Positions 11,344-20,068 of a stretch of DNA of 64,000 bases are shown piece after piece (within the stretch, counting starts at the first letter, position 1; the number at the start of each line of letters is the position of its first letter). Source of the DNA: Stenotrophomonas nitritireducens (GTDB lineage Bacteria > Pseudomonadota > Gammaproteobacteria > Xanthomonadales > Xanthomonadaceae); NCBI RefSeq assembly GCF_001700965.1, contig NZ_CP016756.1:1922001-1986000 (forward strand), given 5' to 3'. The position numbers and the translations under genes are program-made. Below the pieces are notes generated by a model. That model had not been told where the DNA came from. It did no database searches and saw only the letters and a program-made list of their open reading frames with translations.

Positions 11344-12171
11344 ATGAATCACTCGACCATCTCAATTCCGGTTCCCGTGGCCGAACGCACCTCAACCCCC
11401 GCGCACGATGCGACGGTGCGTGCTGAGGTTCGTGGGCTTGACTTCCATTACGACAAGTTCCACGCGCTGAAGGACATCAACCTGTCGATCGGCAGCAATC
11501 AGGTCACTGCGCTGATCGGCCCCTCGGGCTGCGGCAAAAGTACGCTACTGCGCTGCTTCAACCGGATGCATGACCTGTATCCGAACAACCGGTACTCCGG
11601 CGCGATCACCCTCATGCCGGAGAACCTGAATATCGTAGGGCCGGATGTGGACCCGATGCGCGTGAGGCTGCGCATTGGCATGGTTTTTCAGAAGCCAAAT
11701 CCGTTCCCGAAATCGATCTTTGACAACGTGGCCTCAGGGATCATGATTCGCGGTGTGCGCAACAAATCAGTTGTCACTGAGCATGTCGAACGCGCATTGC
11801 GCGGAGCGGCCCTCTGGGATGAGGTGAAGGACAGGCTGGGTAAGTCAGCATTCGAGTTGTCCGGCGGTCAGCAGCAGCGTCTGTGCATAGCCAGGGCGCT
11901 GGCGCCCAACCCCGAGATCATTCTCTTTGATGAACCCACATCTGCACTCGATCCCATTGCAACTGCGCGGATTGAAGAGCTGATCGACGAGTTGCGTGCG
12001 CAGTACACCATCGTCATTGTTACCCACAACATGCAGCAGGCTGCGCGGATCTCGGACAGGACGGCATTCATGCACATGGGACAGCTCATTGAGAGTGGCC
12101 CTACGGCGGAGTTTTTTACTAATCCGAAAGAGCAGAAGACCCACGAGTACATCACCGGCCGTTTCGGCTGA
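11344..12171 (+). CDS. pstB: Phosphate ABC transporter ATPase PstB
   Basis: A 275-residue ABC ATPase: Walker [17 protein letters not shown], signature [15 protein letters not shown] and Walker [13 protein letters not shown], followed by the switch histidine in [13 protein letters not shown]. It energises PstCA. The ATG at 11344 has GGAG upstream; in-frame codons further upstream lie within pstA. Confidence 0.96.
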   Translation: MNHSTISIPVPVAERTSTPAHDATVRAEVRGLDFHYDKFHALKDINLSIGSNQVTALIGPSGCGKSTLLRCFNRMHDLYPNNRYSGAITLMPENLNIVGPDVDPMRVRLRIGMVFQKPNPFPKSIFDNVASGIMIRGVRNKSVVTEHVERALRGAALWDEVKDRLGKSAFELSGGQQQRLCIARALAPNPEIILFDEPTSALDPIATARIEELIDELRAQYTIVIVTHNMQQAARISDRTAFMHMGQLIESGPTAEFFTNPKEQKTHEYITGRFG

Positions 12172-12183
12172 GGAGCAAAGGTC

Positions 12184-12909
12184 ATGACCGACCATATTGT
12201 CCAGTCTTTCGATGTCGAGCTGCGGGGGCTTACTTCACACATCCTTGAGCTCGGCATCCTTGCCGAACAGCAGCTTACGGATGCCGTCTGGTCGCTACGG
12301 CGTGGCAACGAGCAAATGGCCAAGGAAGTGGCAGAGCGTGAGGAGCGACTGAACCGGCTTGCGGCGCAGATTGATAGCGACGCTGTGAGCATGATCGCGC
12401 GTAGACAGCCGCTAGCGATCGACCTTCGCCATGTGATGGCAGCAATCCGAATTAGTTCAAACCTGGAGCGCGTGGGCGATCTTGCTTACAACATTGCCAA
12501 ACGCTCGATGGCAATGAGCGAGGCTCCGATACCAGCAGAGCTTGCGGAGCCTATGCAGCGTATGGCCGAGCTCACGCTATTGCAGCTGAAATCAGCGCGG
12601 GAGTCCTTTGCCACGATGGACATTCATTCGGCTTACCGCGTTTGGGAGGAAGATGCAGTAATTGACGCGATGCACACGATCTTGTTCAAGGATATCGTGC
12701 AGTGCATGGCCGACGACCGCGCCTCCGCATTTGACTTGGCTCACCTGCTGTTCGTAGTGAAGAACATCGAGCGGGTTGGTGACCACGCAACCAACATAGC
12801 CGAGGACGTCGTATACATGGTCAGCGGGGCGTTACCTATCGGCAAGCGCCCGAAGATGGATGAGAGCACCCTGCCTAGGGCGGGAAGTGACAACCTAGGC
12901 AACAGCTAA
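12184..12909 (+). CDS. phoU: Phosphate signalling protein PhoU
   Basis: A 241-residue all-helical protein with two PhoU repeats (RISSNLERVGDLAYNIAKR and its later counterpart KNIERVGDHATNIAEDVVY carry the metal-binding E/D signatures). PhoU couples Pst activity to the PhoR kinase and limits phosphate uptake. No phoR/phoB lies here, so it must act with host kinases or only on the transporter. A short stem (CCACTAT / ATAGTGG, 12916-12936) follows without a T tract. Confidence 0.94.
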   Translation: MTDHIVQSFDVELRGLTSHILELGILAEQQLTDAVWSLRRGNEQMAKEVAEREERLNRLAAQIDSDAVSMIARRQPLAIDLRHVMAAIRISSNLERVGDLAYNIAKRSMAMSEAPIPAELAEPMQRMAELTLLQLKSARESFATMDIHSAYRVWEEDAVIDAMHTILFKDIVQCMADDRASAFDLAHLLFVVKNIERVGDHATNIAEDVVYMVSGALPIGKRPKMDESTLPRAGSDNLGNS

Positions 12910-13020
12910 TAAACCCACTATCCCCGCATAGTGGCCGCTGCGCCCAATGGCGACGAGGTCGGAGGGGCGTTTTGTAACGACGGGACTACTTCCTTTCAGG
13001 GTATAGAGGCTCTGCGTGCT

Positions 13021-13048
13021 TTGATGCTTTGGGCGGATTGGGTATGCT
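13021..13048 (+). promoter_or_regulatory. Possible promoter upstream of the tRNA gene
   Basis: TTGATG and TATGCT with a 16-bp spacer lie about 65 bp before the tRNA 5' end, with a GG just before the -10. This is the best promoter-like pair in the gap after phoU; it is weak evidence alone. Confidence 0.35.
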
Positions 13049-13113
13049 TGCGCCATGAGCCACATCTGCCAGCTCGACCACCGAATACCGGCGTGATCGC
13101 ATTGATCGATCAC

Positions 13114-13216
13114 GCCCCTGTTGCTCATGTTGGTCAGAGCGCCGGCCTTATACTCCGGTGAGAGCACGCGCCAGATAAGCGCGTACACGTCGGTTCGATT
13201 CCGACCGGGGGCACCA
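13114..13216 (+). tRNA. Atypical 103-nt tRNA gene with a long variable arm, anticodon read as TAT
   Basis: Folds as a class II tRNA by eye: acceptor GCCCCTG / CGGGGGC (one T-G pair), discriminator A and encoded CCA; D-arm GCTC / GAGC; T-arm GTCGG-TTCGATT-CCGAC. The anticodon arm CCGGC-CTTATAC-TCCGG has U33 and A37 and anticodon TAT, with one C/T mismatch at the loop end. The 30-nt variable region contains a 6-bp stem ACGCGC / GCGCGT closing the loop CAGATAA, which itself resembles a tRNA-Ile(GAT) anticodon loop. UAU would read AUA (Ile), but long variable arms belong to Leu, Ser and Tyr tRNAs, so identity is unclear. It lies inside the transposon between phoU and a SEC-C gene. Confidence 0.6.
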
Positions 13217-13219
13217 CCG

Positions 13220-13846
13220 TCAACGGCAGAAGAACGCTTCTACTTGCGCGCCATGGCAGCGCTTGTACTTGCTGCCGCTGCCACACAGGCACGGCGTATG
13301 CTCGCGCAGTCCCGCACCGAGTGATTGGCCCAAAAAATCCCTAGCGTGCAGAAGGGGCTGGATTTCATGGGCGGGAACGCTCACCTCTCCATATTGGGAT
13401 GCTCGCTCGCCGCGGTTCATCACCCGGACTATCGCTTCAGACATCTGGATGAAGTGCTTGATCAGCAGGTCATCGCGTAACGGCATGCGGACGTTGTCGA
13501 TGGCCAGGCCCTCGTAGCGTCTGCGCGGATCCGGCACAAAGAGAATGCGTGTCTCACCTTCAGGCTTTGGCGTGATGTCGACCATTTCACCCTCGGGGCT
13601 GACCCACACGGCATGGAATTCTGCCTCCACCAGCACGTGCGACCATTCCCACAGCTGCCAACCGCACCGCATCTGGCCGCCGTCCCGCGTGATCTTCGCT
13701 TGCACGTTGGGAAAGCACTCATGCACGATCGCATCGGCTTCCGGCTGCACAGGCAGATAGACGGGCTCTGCGCCGCGCACGACGGAATCGGTCAGGCGCC
13801 GCACGGCGCGGGTGATCTCCGGGGGTGTGGTGGTTACTACGCTCAT
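13220..13846 (-). CDS. SEC-C motif protein of unknown function
   Basis: A 208-residue soluble protein ending in a SEC-C zinc motif (CLCGSGSKYKRCHG near residue 187), the same metal site found at the SecA C-terminus. The rest (DPRRRYEGLAIDNVRMPLRDD) is a conserved-looking domain I do not recognise. SEC-C tails occur in many accessory proteins of mobile elements. The gene ends 3 bp from the tRNA 3' end, tail to tail. Function unknown. Confidence 0.7.
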   Translation of the reverse strand: MSVVTTTPPEITRAVRRLTDSVVRGAEPVYLPVQPEADAIVHECFPNVQAKITRDGGQMRCGWQLWEWSHVLVEAEFHAVWVSPEGEMVDITPKPEGETRILFVPDPRRRYEGLAIDNVRMPLRDDLLIKHFIQMSEAIVRVMNRGERASQYGEVSVPAHEIQPLLHARDFLGQSLGAGLREHTPCLCGSGSKYKRCHGAQVEAFFCR

Positions 13847-13890
13847 GCCAAAGCTCCTTGCGATCGTTGTGCCTAGTGTCTTTATCTAGG

Positions 13891-14943
13891 CTATGGCGAC
13901 GGCGTCTCTTCCGATGAGATCCGCTTGGAGCCTTTACCGCTGTTACTTGCCGGCTGCAGCTGGGCCAAAAGTGGCTCCAAGGTGCCCAGGCGCACTGTGG
14001 CGCGCAGCGTCTCCGCCTCGGCGTGCTCGCGTCGTTCGCGCTCCTGGGCCAACGCGGTCCGGGCTTGCACAAGCTCTTGTCGAAGGGCGTCCAAACTCTG
14101 CGTATCTTGACCCCAGCGCACCTGCAACGCTTGGTGTTCGGCCGCAGTCAGGCGCAGCGTATCGAGCTCGCCCTGTTGCGTCTGGATGGTCTGGCGCAGC
14201 TGCGCCACCTCCTTTTCCAGTCGGGTGTGACGCTCCAGCCACTGGCCGTTTTCCCGGTTGAGCTGTACCAAGTCGTGGTTTTTGGCGGTCAACGCTTCGT
14301 TGGCCTGGCGCAGGGCGACCTGCAGTTCCTGGACCTGGTGCTCGTGCCGGCGTTGCTCCTGCTCGCGCTGATCCTTGACCGAGGTGCGGTAGTGCTCAAG
14401 GGATTCCCTGGCATGCTCATGCTTCTGCTCCAAGGAGCGCGCGTGGCTTTCGTGCTCCGCCAGCCGCGCCGTGAGGCCCGCAATGCGCTCCTCCAGTTGG
14501 GCCAGGTCAGTGGCACGGCTGGCCATCTCCCGCCTGAGCGCTTCGCCCGTGCCGCGTTCAGCCTGCAGCACTGTTTCGGTGCGCTGAAGCTGCGCACTGA
14601 GATTGCCGGCCTCTTGCCGGGCCTGCTCCAGCGCTTGGTTGCGCTCGTGTAGCGCGACCTGGAACCGCTCTTGTGCCTGGGCAACCACCGCCTCGGCCTC
14701 GGTGTGCAGCCGCTCGGCCAGACGAGCGACCAGATCCTGCAAGGCGTCGCTGACCGCGATCTTGGCGCCTACGCCTTGCCCTTCCTCCTCGTCCAGCTCC
14801 TTCAGGTAGCGGTGGATGGTGGTTTTGGACCCCGTGTTGCCCAGCGCCACGCGGACGGCGTCTACCGAGGGGTTCTTGCCTTCGGCCCGGAGGCTGTCCC
14901 GGGCACGCTGCACATCGCTTTTGTACAAGCCAGACCGAGCCAT
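13891..14943 (-). CDS. tnpT: KfrA_N / TnpT-like DNA-binding coiled-coil protein
   Basis: 350 residues: an N-terminal helix-turn-helix region of KfrA_N type (R-A-R-D-S-L-R-A-E-G, TGSKTTIHRYLKEL) followed by a coiled coil of over 200 residues rich in E, Q, R and L. TnpT of Tn4651-type transposons has this design and assists TnpS at the resolution site. The start at 14943 has GGAGAGGA 3-9 nt upstream. Dyads in the upstream region (14960-15062) are the expected binding and recombination sites. In known relatives tnpS stands directly across that region; here it is 18 kb away. Confidence 0.75.
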   Translation of the reverse strand: MARSGLYKSDVQRARDSLRAEGKNPSVDAVRVALGNTGSKTTIHRYLKELDEEEGQGVGAKIAVSDALQDLVARLAERLHTEAEAVVAQAQERFQVALHERNQALEQARQEAGNLSAQLQRTETVLQAERGTGEALRREMASRATDLAQLEERIAGLTARLAEHESHARSLEQKHEHARESLEHYRTSVKDQREQEQRRHEHQVQELQVALRQANEALTAKNHDLVQLNRENGQWLERHTRLEKEVAQLRQTIQTQQGELDTLRLTAAEHQALQVRWGQDTQSLDALRQELVQARTALAQERERREHAEAETLRATVRLGTLEPLLAQLQPASNSGKGSKRISSEETPSP

Positions 14944-14959
14944 GCGTCCTCTCCGTTTA

Positions 14960-15062
14960 TTTCGTAATGTATTACATACCATGTAATTACGTACTACTCA
15001 ACGGGTGGATAGATCGGCATGTCGGTCCTAATTTCAGGCGGGATAATATTGAATTATCCCGC
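14960..15062. other. Candidate resolution site (rst/res) next to tnpT
   Basis: Two dyads lie upstream of tnpT. One is an AT-rich set GTAATGTATTAC / GTAATTAC around 14963-14993. The other is a perfect palindrome, GCGGGATAAT (15038-15047) and ATTATCCCGC (15053-15062), with a 5-bp spacer ATTGA. Ten-base arms around a short spacer are what a tyrosine recombinase core site looks like, and the position beside tnpT matches Tn4651-type elements. Function inferred. Confidence 0.6.
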
Positions 15063-15216
15063 GTAACCAGCGTTTCGGCCATTTCAAGTCGTCAAAACAG
15101 TACGAAACCGCCCAAGGCTGGCGATCCCTGGGTAGTTTGGCCCAGAGCGGAAAGGAGGCCAGCCGGGGTGCAAGCAGGCGCCGCCACCGAACTCGTTGGC
15201 CATCAAAGGACTGTGC

Positions 15217-16797
15217 ATGCCGATCGAACGTATCGTCATCGACAATTTCAAGTCGTTTCGCCATCTGGACCTGCCCCTCAACGCCCACATGAACCTGGTG
15301 GTGGGCGACAACGAGGTCGGTAAGTCCACCCTGCTGGAGGCCATCCACGTGGTGGTCACCGGGCAACTGCATGGGCGCAATCTCGCCTACGAGCTCACGC
15401 CCTACCTGTTCCACCAGCCCGCGGTGCAGGAATATCTGGCGACCCTTGCTGCAGGCACGCCGGCTTCGCCGCCACGGATCTCCATCGAAGCCTATCTGGG
15501 CGCAGATGTCGCGCTGGCGTCGTTGCGCGGCACCAACAACTCCCTGCGCTTGGATACCGCCGGCATCCGGCTGCTGGTCGAGCTCAACGACGACTACCGC
15601 GAGGAGTTCAACGCCTACCTGCAGCAGCACCAGGGTGCGGTCAGCCTGCCGGTGGAGTACTACACGGTGCGCTGGTATTCCTTCGCCAACAATGGCGTCA
15701 CCGCTCGCAGCATTCCGTTCGATTCGACCATCATCGACACTCACGGCATCAAGACCTTGTCCGGTGCCGATCGCTATATCGCCGGCATCATCGATCAGGC
15801 ACTGACGCCTGCGCAGCGCGTCTCGCTGTCGTTGAGCTTCCGCCGCATGCGGCAGAGTTTTTCCGAAGAGGCGGACGTGGCGGCCATCAATGCGTACCTG
15901 ACCGAGCACACCGGGGACATCAGCCACCGGGCGCTGACGGTGGGTGTGGACACATCGCCGCGCTCAACATGGGAAACCAGCTTGTCACCTTACCTGGATG
16001 AGCTCCCGTTCACCCAGGCCGGCAAGGGTGAGCAAAGCGCGGTGAAGATGAAGCTGGCGATGCACGCGGCCGGCGCTGCCCACGTGCTGCTGATCGAGGA
16101 GCCGGAGAACCATCTGTCCTATTCCAGCATGACCCAGCTGATCGACAAGATTGCGGCCCTCTCCACCGCCCAGCAGGTGATCATCGCCACCCACAGCAGC
16201 TTCGTGTTGAATAAGCTGGGCGTGGACAACGTGATCCTGTTCAGCGCGCAGGGCCAGATGAAGCTGGACCAGCTGCCGAGCGATACCCATGACTATTTCA
16301 TGAAGCTGCCGGGCCACGACACGCTGCGATTGATCCTGGCCAAGCAGGCGATCCTGGTGGAAGGCCCTTCCGACGAGCTGATCGTGCAGCGCGCCTACAG
16401 CGACCACCATGGCGTGGCGCCGATGGCTCGCGGCGTAGACATCATTTCGGTCAAGTCGCTGGCATTCAAGCGCTTCTTGCAGATTGCAGATCGGCTGAAA
16501 ATCCAGGCCAAGGTGATCACCGACAATGATGGCGATATCGCCGTTGTGCAGGAGCGCTATGCCGAACACATCAACGCGATCTATTACGATTCCGACGAAA
16601 GCGCCCCATCGCTGGAAGAGCAGCTGATCAAAGCCAACTCGCTGGCCGAACTCAATACCGTGCTGGGCAAGACGTTTGCCGATGAGGTGGCGCTGCTCAA
16701 GTACATGAAGGGCCATAAGACCGATACGGCCCTGGCGATCTTCAACAGCCCGCACTCGATCAGGTTCCCGGACTATGTCCAGCGCGCCATCACCTAA
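15217..16797 (+). CDS. gajA: OLD-family ATP-dependent nuclease (GajA-like)
   Basis: 526 residues. N-terminal ABC ATPase: Walker A GDNEVGKST at residues 30-38, a signature-like segment at K-G-E-Q-S-A-V, Walker B VLLIEEPENHLS near residue 290. C-terminal TOPRIM nuclease: LVEGPSDELIVQRAY from about residue 381 and the acidic D-N-D-G-D near 437. This is the OLD family; when followed by a UvrD-like helicase it is class 2 OLD, the GajA of Gabija anti-phage systems. Start at 15217 with AAGGA upstream. The helicase gene overlaps its 3' end by 23 bp. Confidence 0.82.
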   Translation: MPIERIVIDNFKSFRHLDLPLNAHMNLVVGDNEVGKSTLLEAIHVVVTGQLHGRNLAYELTPYLFHQPAVQEYLATLAAGTPASPPRISIEAYLGADVALASLRGTNNSLRLDTAGIRLLVELNDDYREEFNAYLQQHQGAVSLPVEYYTVRWYSFANNGVTARSIPFDSTIIDTHGIKTLSGADRYIAGIIDQALTPAQRVSLSLSFRRMRQSFSEEADVAAINAYLTEHTGDISHRALTVGVDTSPRSTWETSLSPYLDELPFTQAGKGEQSAVKMKLAMHAAGAAHVLLIEEPENHLSYSSMTQLIDKIAALSTAQQVIIATHSSFVLNKLGVDNVILFSAQGQMKLDQLPSDTHDYFMKLPGHDTLRLILAKQAILVEGPSDELIVQRAYSDHHGVAPMARGVDIISVKSLAFKRFLQIADRLKIQAKVITDNDGDIAVVQERYAEHINAIYYDSDESAPSLEEQLIKANSLAELNTVLGKTFADEVALLKYMKGHKTDTALAIFNSPHSIRFPDYVQRAIT

Positions 16798-17872
16798 CCG
16801 GGTCCTGCTTTCGGCGGCCGGCTCGGGCAAGACCACCTTGCTGGTCCGGCAGGCCCTGGAGCGGCCTGGGCGTCGCATCGCGATTGTCACCTACACGCTG
16901 GAGAATCTAGAAGAGATCCGGCGCTCGTTTGAGGTCCACGCCGGTGCGGTCCCCGTGCATGTCACTTTGCACAGCTGGTATGGCTTCCTGCTGTGCCAGT
17001 GCATCCGCCCGTACCAGGCAGCGCTTTGCCCTGAGCCTCGCATCGAGACCATCCTGTTCGTAGAAGGTGTCACCAATAACAGGGCCCCACGCACCCAGGT
17101 GGCGCGCCACTACTTGGCAGGCAACCGGATGTATTCGGACCGGGCGGCCGATTTCGCTGTGCGCTGCGATGAGCTCACCCAAGGTCAGGTCATGGCACGC
17201 CTGGCGGCCATGTACGACGAGCTCTACATCGACGAAGTTCAGGACCTCGCCGGCTTTGATCTGGATCTGGTCGAGCGGCTGTTGAAGAGCGGCATTGCCA
17301 TCACGTTGGTGGGTGATACGCGGCAGGCGACGTATGCCACCAACTATGCTCAAAGGCACAGCCAGTATCGTGGACCCAATCTGGCAGCGCTGTTTCAGAT
17401 TTGGGAGGCGGACGGCTTATGCCAGCTGGATCACCGCCTCATCAGCCTTCGCTGCGTCCAGGCCCTGTGCGATATGGCGGACACGCTCTATCCGCAGATG
17501 CCGCGAACCCAATCAGGCAATGGCGAGGTCACCGGGCACGATGGCATCTACCTCGTCGCTCCAGCGGATGTTGAAGCGTACATGCAGGAGTTTGCGCCCA
17601 CCGTGCTCCGGCATGACCGGCGGCAAGCGTGCGACGGACTACCGGCCGTGAACTTTGGGCAGTGCAAGGGCCGCACCTACAGCCGGGTCCTCATCTTTCC
17701 GAACGGCCCGCTGACACAGTACCTGCGCACGGCAGATGCAGCGCGTATCACCGCCCCACCAAAGTACTACGTGGCCTTCACCCGGGCGCGGCAAAGCGTG
17801 GCCTTTGTGTATGCCGGCGCGTGCGCGTTGCCGGGTTATCAGCTCTATGCGCCCGCCAACGCAGACGCATAG
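16775..17872 (+). CDS. gajB: UvrD/PcrA-like helicase (GajB-like, compact)
   Basis: 365 residues with superfamily 1 helicase motifs: Walker A LSAAGSGKTTLLVRQ, Walker B YIDEVQDLAG, motif III-like LVGDTRQATY, and motif VI VAFTRARQSVAFVY. GajB of Gabija is a UvrD-like protein that activates the nuclease partner. This copy is shorter than the roughly 500 residues of well-known GajB proteins, apparently through loss of inserted subdomains, yet keeps the motifs. It starts inside the 3' end of the nuclease gene, so the two are co-translated. Confidence 0.78.
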   Translation: MSSAPSPNRVLLSAAGSGKTTLLVRQALERPGRRIAIVTYTLENLEEIRRSFEVHAGAVPVHVTLHSWYGFLLCQCIRPYQAALCPEPRIETILFVEGVTNNRAPRTQVARHYLAGNRMYSDRAADFAVRCDELTQGQVMARLAAMYDELYIDEVQDLAGFDLDLVERLLKSGIAITLVGDTRQATYATNYAQRHSQYRGPNLAALFQIWEADGLCQLDHRLISLRCVQALCDMADTLYPQMPRTQSGNGEVTGHDGIYLVAPADVEAYMQEFAPTVLRHDRRQACDGLPAVNFGQCKGRTYSRVLIFPNGPLTQYLRTADAARITAPPKYYVAFTRARQSVAFVYAGACALPGYQLYAPANADA

Positions 17873-17884
17873 AGCCACGGGCGA

Positions 17885-18220
17885 TCACATTTTCTTCAAG
17901 GGCGCCGCTGTGGGCTGTGGTGGCACCGGACCCGGGTCGTTGAAGCACAGCATGACCTGATCGATGTCAAATTGATCGGCCAGCACGCGGGCGATCACCG
18001 CATGCACCAGGTCCAGGTCGACCGAGGGCGCAGCGACGGTGATGGTGGCCGCGATCGCACGACCGCGCTCTTTGGCGGGGACTAGGCGCAGGTCATCCAC
18101 CGCTTTCACGCCGGGGTCGGTAAACATCGCCGTACGCACTTGTTCCAGCTCGGCTTCATTCATGTTGGCGGTGACTCCAGGGAATGTGATTGTCAGGCGG
18201 GATAGGTCTGAATCTTGCAA
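17885..18220 (-). CDS. Small protein of unknown function, possible CDF-like dimerization fold
   Basis: Up to 111 residues; the frame opens with TTG at 18220 directly after a stop, and an internal ATG at 18163 (M-N-E-A-E-L-E-Q-V) is an alternative start. The alternation DPGVKAVDDLRLV then ITVAAPSVDLDLVHAVIA weakly recalls the cytoplasmic dimerization domain of CDF zinc transporters, but no metal ligands or membrane part are present. Convergent with the helicase gene, 12 bp from its stop. It could be a remnant of a larger gene. Confidence 0.4.
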   Translation of the reverse strand: MQDSDLSRLTITFPGVTANMNEAELEQVRTAMFTDPGVKAVDDLRLVPAKERGRAIAATITVAAPSVDLDLVHAVIARVLADQFDIDQVMLCFNDPGPVPPQPTAAPLKKM

Positions 18221-18550
18221 TCAAAAAACACCGGCCTTGCCAGCAAGGTTGGTAGGCGGGGGACAGGCTCCGGCCGATGACGACTGTCGCCAGCGACCGC
18301 TGCAACCCTGAGCGCGCATCTTTGAGGCTCCGGTGGGCTTCGGGCGCATTGAAACCAGAAGTCGCCACCACGGACCTACCTCGGGGTATTGCTTCCGGCC
18401 GGTAGAAGACCTCCACAAACGTGATCTCGATGCGCCACCTCTCACAGAGCGAGACTGACGACGGGTGGTCCCATCCGCCCTTGCGTCATATTTGTCGCGC
18501 TCGCAGTTGTCAAGAATTAGCCTCCATGATTTGGATTGGTTGATCGGATC
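18221..18550. other. Intergenic stretch without a convincing gene
   Basis: About 330 bp between two minus-strand genes. Short frames on the minus strand (for example 18156-18416) lack ribosome sites and recognisable motifs. It probably marks a junction between the defence module and the metal region. Confidence 0.4.
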
Positions 18551-19273
18551 CTATTTCCTGCGAGGCTTGGACCGAAGCCCCGGTGGTCTGCGTTGCTTAA
18601 TAGGTTGCTTCAATCTCCACCGGCTCCATTCACTAGTAGATCCTTCAGCTATGAAGGTGACCAGAACCCACTTCAGTAAGGGAGAGAACCCCACCTCAGC
18701 ATCACGAAGCAGGTTGGCCCAATACCTTCCGACTAGGAAGGAGAATAGACTCATGGCAGTGACAGACGATGCGAACCACGGCCAACTGATGTCACTGACG
18801 TTCGCTTGGATGCCTTTCTTGTACATGTAAACTGCAAACACCAGAGCAGCGCACTGCATCGAGATCACAACCGCGGTCGGCGTCGCCCGGGCTCTGTGGA
18901 GGGCGGCGGCGAAGAGAGTCTCCGCAAACGAGAAGCCGATCAGCAATAGAGCTGCACTCAGCATCGCTGGACCGAACTCCGCAATTCCGGCGAGTGACAG
19001 CACGATTGGAAGGAATGCAAAGGGGAGTGGCTCCAAGCAGAGGGTTGGATAGAATTTCACGAACAGTGGCCATCTCTTTACCGCGACCAGAATGATGTCT
19101 TGCATCATCGCAACTACCAATGCAGCAGCCGCACTCGTTAGCGCAATCGACACCGGTATCCAAAACATCATCTCTTCTGATGCCGGCGCGAAGGGCACCA
19201 TGGCCGCTGCGCCCCAAATCGCTGCGGCCAAGAACGCGCCAATTGGGAGTGCGGCTGGCTTCCACATGGTCAT
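18551..19273 (-). CDS. Integral membrane protein of unknown function, coupled to a response regulator
   Basis: 240 residues with about six or seven hydrophobic segments (AALPIGAFLAAAIWGAAAMV, FWIPVSIALTSAAAALVVAM and later ones) and a basic C-terminal tail. I do not recognise a family. The ATG at 19273 overlaps the stop codon of the upstream response regulator (ATGA at 19270-19273). A two-component regulator would normally be followed by a histidine kinase; here no kinase domain is present, so this protein occupies the sensor position without kinase motifs. Confidence 0.55.
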   Translation of the reverse strand: MTMWKPAALPIGAFLAAAIWGAAAMVPFAPASEEMMFWIPVSIALTSAAAALVVAMMQDIILVAVKRWPLFVKFYPTLCLEPLPFAFLPIVLSLAGIAEFGPAMLSAALLLIGFSFAETLFAAALHRARATPTAVVISMQCAALVFAVYMYKKGIQANVSDISWPWFASSVTAMSLFSFLVGRYWANLLRDAEVGFSPLLKWVLVTFIAEGSTSEWSRWRLKQPIKQRRPPGLRSKPRRK

Positions 19274-20067
19274 ACTCTGATCAGAATACGTGGCCAAATA
19301 GTCAGGCGCTCAAGGTCTGCACTGACGGCTCTGCAGCCATGTCTACGCCTCACCGTCATAGGGCCTCCCTTCCCCGGGGGGGGCATAGGCCTTGATGGCG
19401 GTATCAGTCGATACCCAACCCGCGGCAGCGTCTGGATCATCTTTTCCTCAAACGGACCATCAATGCTTCGCCGCAGGCTGGACATCTGTGATCGCAGAAG
19501 ATCCCCGTCGGGCAGGTCGTCACCCCAGAGAGTGTGCTCAAGCTGCCGCCTGGTCACAGCGGCAGGACTTGCCCGCATCAGCGCTTCAAGGAGCTTCCTG
19601 CAAGCTGGGTACAGATGCAGTCGTTTTCCAGCCCGTGTGGCCTCCAACGTACTCAGGTCCAACGTGAGCTCTCCGATCAGCAGCCGCCTCCTTGTTACGC
19701 GTCCCTCCGTACGGGAAACCAACGCCTCTAGGCGAACTTCGAGCTCCGGGAGCTCAAAAGGCTTGGTCACATAGTCATCTGCACCGGAGCGGAAAGCGAT
19801 GATTTTGTCCGAGAGCGCAACCTTTGCAGCCAACATCACAACAGGAACTGAAACACCGTGATTCAACCGCAGCCTTCTCAGAACCTCCGGGCCTTCCATG
19901 CGAGGAAGCATCCAATCAAGAATGACTGCGTCGTAACCATTGGACGCCGCAAAGTGAAGGCCGGCGATGCCGTCCCCGATGGTATCAAGCTGATGCCCTC
20001 GGGCCTCGAAGTAGGCCAGAATCTTCAAAGCGACTTCTCGATCGCGCTCAATCACTAGAATTCGCAT
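19270..20067 (-). CDS. OmpR/PhoB-family response regulator
   Basis: 265 residues: receiver domain with phospho-acceptor Asp in YDAVILDWMLPRMEG and conserved Lys in DDYVTKPFE, then a winged-helix effector domain (RKLLEALMRASPAAVTRRQL, ending QTLPRVGYRLIPP). It probably regulates the adjacent metal efflux genes. The last 40 residues after RLIPP are unusual: a run of eight C on the coding strand precedes them, and a one-base length change there would end the protein near 19345. Start at 20067; an upstream ATG at 20088 is also possible. It lies 1 bp from the P-type ATPase stop. Confidence 0.85.
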   Translation of the reverse strand: MRILVIERDREVALKILAYFEARGHQLDTIGDGIAGLHFAASNGYDAVILDWMLPRMEGPEVLRRLRLNHGVSVPVVMLAAKVALSDKIIAFRSGADDYVTKPFELPELEVRLEALVSRTEGRVTRRRLLIGELTLDLSTLEATRAGKRLHLYPACRKLLEALMRASPAAVTRRQLEHTLWGDDLPDGDLLRSQMSSLRRSIDGPFEEKMIQTLPRVGYRLIPPSRPMPPPGKGGPMTVRRRHGCRAVSADLERLTIWPRILIRV

Positions 20068-20068
20068 G

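Noticed and set aside
18156..18416. 86-codon minus-strand frame between the helicase and membrane protein genes
   Set aside because: No ribosome site, overlaps the better frame at 17885-18220, and sequence without motif.
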